64,000 bases of DNA from Chrysomallon squamiferum (Eukaryota; Mollusca; Gastropoda; Neomphalida; Peltospiridae). The stretch spans positions 5,161,277 to 5,225,276 of the forward strand of contig CM022669.1 in NCBI GenBank assembly GCA_012295275.1, read 5' to 3'. The position numbers and the translations under genes are program-made. The notes beneath the pieces were generated by a model. It worked only from the letters and a program-made list of their open reading frames with translations. It did no database searches and was not told the origin of the DNA. Of the stretch, positions 61,538 through 64,000 are shown piece after piece (position 1 is the first letter of the stretch; the number at the start of each line of letters is the position of its first letter).

Positions 61538-62096
61538 GGTCGCGTCTGAAAAATCAAAACAAAATAATTATTTATCATCTTTTACGCATACCATGGTCAG
61601 CCGACTGAAGTTTGAGCGAATCAAAAATCAGCATAAAAAAATAAAAAAATTACATAATTTCTTTAATATGACACATACTTAATCTTAGATAAGAAAATTA
61701 ATTTCACAAACTTAAAAATTAAAGTTAAAAATAATAATAAAATAAAAAATAAAAACGAAAACAAAATTACATAATTTTAAATGAGCAGGCATAAAACACT
61801 GCATTTACTTTGTATATAATTATGTATCTGATACTGAATATAATTTTAAAACATTTTGCGAACAGATGATGAATGTTCTAAAAGTATGGTCTCTTTAGCT
61901 AACCCGTTTTCACTGCACGATACCATTCGGCATCTGCTCAACTGGTTTATATTAATAAATCTCAAAAATAAACGAACTGCATATTTCAGATATTATTAAA
62001 CAAGTACTATGAAAGTCTAAACTGTACTAATTTGTTTATTTCACCCTTCGATCAGTTGGATTAAGATATCTTTATTTTCTGTTAAGAAATACCAAC

Positions 62097-62129
62097 CTGA
62101 CTTAACCGGAAGTGCAGGTAAAAAGGAAG
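62097..62129 (-). promoter_or_regulatory. RPL17: RPL17 leader exon with 5'TOP tract
   Basis: On the minus strand, CTTCCTTTTT starts at about 62129 and is followed by ACCTGCACTTCCGG and a donor at 62096 (GTCAG|GTTGGT). A cytosine followed by a run of pyrimidines is the 5' terminal oligopyrimidine signature that puts ribosomal-protein mRNAs under mTOR/LARP1 translational control. The transcription start is inferred from this motif, not measured. Confidence 0.6.
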
Positions 62130-62567
62130 TTTATATTTATTAATGTTTGGTTATCTGCCCCTGTGTAGTAAAACATTTACATAATCATTATGAGACTACT
62201 TTGTTTTTTGGTCTGTTGTATAAAATAAAATAACTGATCATATGTATTTTTCATAAAGAAATATAGAATTTCTCAAAGCAAATTTTATTTTAATATTAAT
62301 AATGTGATGACAAAGTATGGATATATTCTTAACTTTTGTAATTTTATAACAGTACTTGTGAAATGTGAATTACTGTGTTATAAGTAAAGGACAAAAAATC
62401 TAAATATATACATAACCTAATTTATTTGTTTTTATACCAAGTAAAATATAAGTAAATAATATATATTGTCAGTTCGTTGTTCTATAATTTTTATTTATTT
62501 ATTTATTTTTCTTAGAAACAATGGTCGCGTACATATTCTAAAATAAAGGAGGTGAAGAACTACAATA

Positions 62568-62615
<48 letters not shown>

Positions 62616-63505
62616 CACTTTACAATGGCAAAATCAAACGCAAAAACATGTTTTATACTACTCACCTAGCAGATCAGCTGATCTCGTAGAAACATTCAGA
62701 ATTGTTTTTACCGTCTTTATTAAGGAAAGATATATTCTGAAACATTATTTAAACATAAATCAGTCAAGGAGAATTAACTGACTGATATAATTACTTAGTC
62801 TGGAAGAAACATTCAGCTCATAATTTGAAGAATATCGTATCATTATTACTATTTCAGGAATGATTAAACAGGCACGGTGTTAACGATCGAACTGAAACAG
62901 TTTAGAATGTATACTGTATTTCACATAGTAATTGTTGGTATATACGGTTTCTAGTCTCATTAACAGCTTACCTAAAACAATATATAAGATTTGTTTTCAT
63001 TCTTATTATTTAATCGTTGGTAATAAAATTTACTGACTAATAATAATAATAATAATAATAACAACAACAGTAATATATATATATGTGTGTGTGAGTGTGT
63101 GTAGGTAGAAAGACAATATAAATATAAATAAAATGTATAAAATGGTAAAGAAATGACAGTATCAAAGTGATACTGCACGTAGGGCCTAAATGGGTAAATC
63201 ACTTACAAGGCCGTAAAAATGGAAATACATGAGTTTACCTTCCATACGTCGATAAAGCTAATGATGAAACTCTTTCAAGCGTCTCGGCCAGAAAACATAT
63301 AATTCAGTTCAGAAAACTTAAAATAAGATTAGATTTTAGTATTTGTAAGTACGCGCGTCTATGCAGTCTTTACTCGTTGTATTTTATGTATCGCTGGAAT
63401 TATTATTTTCTCGAAGGGTGGAGTGTGATTAAATTAAGTTTCATGACAACTAATTAGTGTTTGATATTACAATTTACAATGCATATTTCGGGTTTTATCT
63501 TTCAG
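62130..63505. other. Region upstream of RPL17 up to an unidentified gene
   Basis: Contains the RPL17 promoter, (AAT)n at about 62573-62612 and about 63041-63061, and a short (TA)n/(TG)n near 63074-63100. No coding sequence is supported. Confidence 0.4.
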
Positions 63506-63984
63506 ATCATCTGAACACCTGGTATGATCTAACGAATCCGCAATTTGCCGAGGCGTTCCGAATGATTCACGAGGTGCGCTGTGCGTCACTTCCGACTATT
63601 ATGGTATGGAGGAATATATGCACATTTTGTTCACTGCTGTCATTTACTCGTGAAAAGGAAACTCCGACATTACAGACTTGTTTTGATATAACATCTAACC
63701 TACTAATGGTATAATCGTTGCTTTTCATCCAGTTACAACCATGCCAATGGGCAAAAATAAGCTGAATTTGACGATTACATGTGCAGAACCATCACAGGAT
63801 TCTACCGAGTAAGTTTTGTGTTAATCATTCAATGTCATGTTCATGATGTTGTGTACAATTGACTGAAATAATCGATGACAGGTATAGGAAAGACATCCTT
63901 GTCATCATTTCAGAGGCGGTCGTCCGCCTTGTTGCATAGATGAAACACTGGTTGATTTTAAAACAATAAAGATTAAAAATTAAA
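63506..63984 (+). CDS. Three candidate 3' exons of an unidentified gene
   Basis: Exon a follows a good acceptor (TATCTTTCAG) and reads HLNTWYDLTNPQFAEAFRM, then IHEVRCASLPTIM before a possible donor at 63603. Exon b (about 63730-63808) reads TTMPMGKNKLNLTITCAEP and ends SQDSTE at a strong GTAAGT donor. Exon c (from about 63914) reads GGRPPCCIDETLVDFKTIKI and stops at about 63979-63981, with AATAAA in the last codons. Exons b and c join in phase. Exon a to b does not with the obvious sites, so the acceptor of b or the donor of a is wrong, or an exon is missing. I do not recognise the protein. Confidence 0.4.
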
Positions 63985-64000
63985 TTCGTGTATATTTTGA

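Overview
The window is animal nuclear DNA. It has spliced genes with GT-AG introns, is very AT-rich, and is full of long microsatellites: (GA/CT)n, (TAA/TTA)n and poly-A/T. I infer a lophotrochozoan invertebrate, probably a mollusc, but nothing here proves it. Every gene is a eukaryotic nuclear type; there is no operon, CRISPR array or phage.

Layout: (1) 1-9.7 kb, + strand, the 3' two thirds of a peroxisomal HSD17B4 gene (hydratase and SCP2 domains, 14 exons). (2) 12.35-13.4 kb, + strand, a membrane-anchored FkbM-type methyltransferase in one coding exon. (3) 14.5-31.3 kb, - strand, an alpha-arrestin (ARRDC) gene of seven coding exons and 397 residues, whose introns carry most of the long (CT/GA)n tracts, a large palindrome, a hAT-like transposon remnant and two minisatellites. 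(4) 33.0-36.2 kb, + strand, a NUDT17-like Nudix hydrolase (7 exons, 301 aa). (5) 37.1-40.7 kb, - strand, a C2H2 zinc-finger gene with an apparent 1-base deletion. (6) 46.4-47.8 kb, - strand, an F-box protein. (7) 50.7-52.1 kb, + strand, TTI2 in one coding exon, also with an apparent 1-base deletion. (8) 54.7-55.8 kb, - strand, a ZIP1/3-like zinc transporter in one coding exon. (9) 56.8-62.1 kb, - strand, RPL17 (185 aa), with a probable 5'TOP leader. (10) 63.5-64 kb, + strand, the 3' exons of a gene I do not recognise.

The most striking content is in the last two introns of RPL17. At least seven related two-hairpin elements, all in the host-gene sense, fit the H/ACA snoRNA plan: hairpin, H box ANANNA, hairpin, ACA plus 3 nt, 110-129 nt long. 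The first hairpin has a GGCUUU/AAAGCC closing stem, an upper stem preserved by paired base changes, and a nearly constant spacing of 13-15 nt to the H box. Three of them form tandem units of about 170 bp. This looks like a locally amplified intronic snoRNA family, with three copies in one intron and four or five in the next.

Exon coordinates were read by hand from splice motifs and checked for reading phase. Coding totals for HSD17B4, the arrestin, NUDT17 and RPL17 come out in exact codons. The zinc-finger and TTI2 genes each fall one base short.
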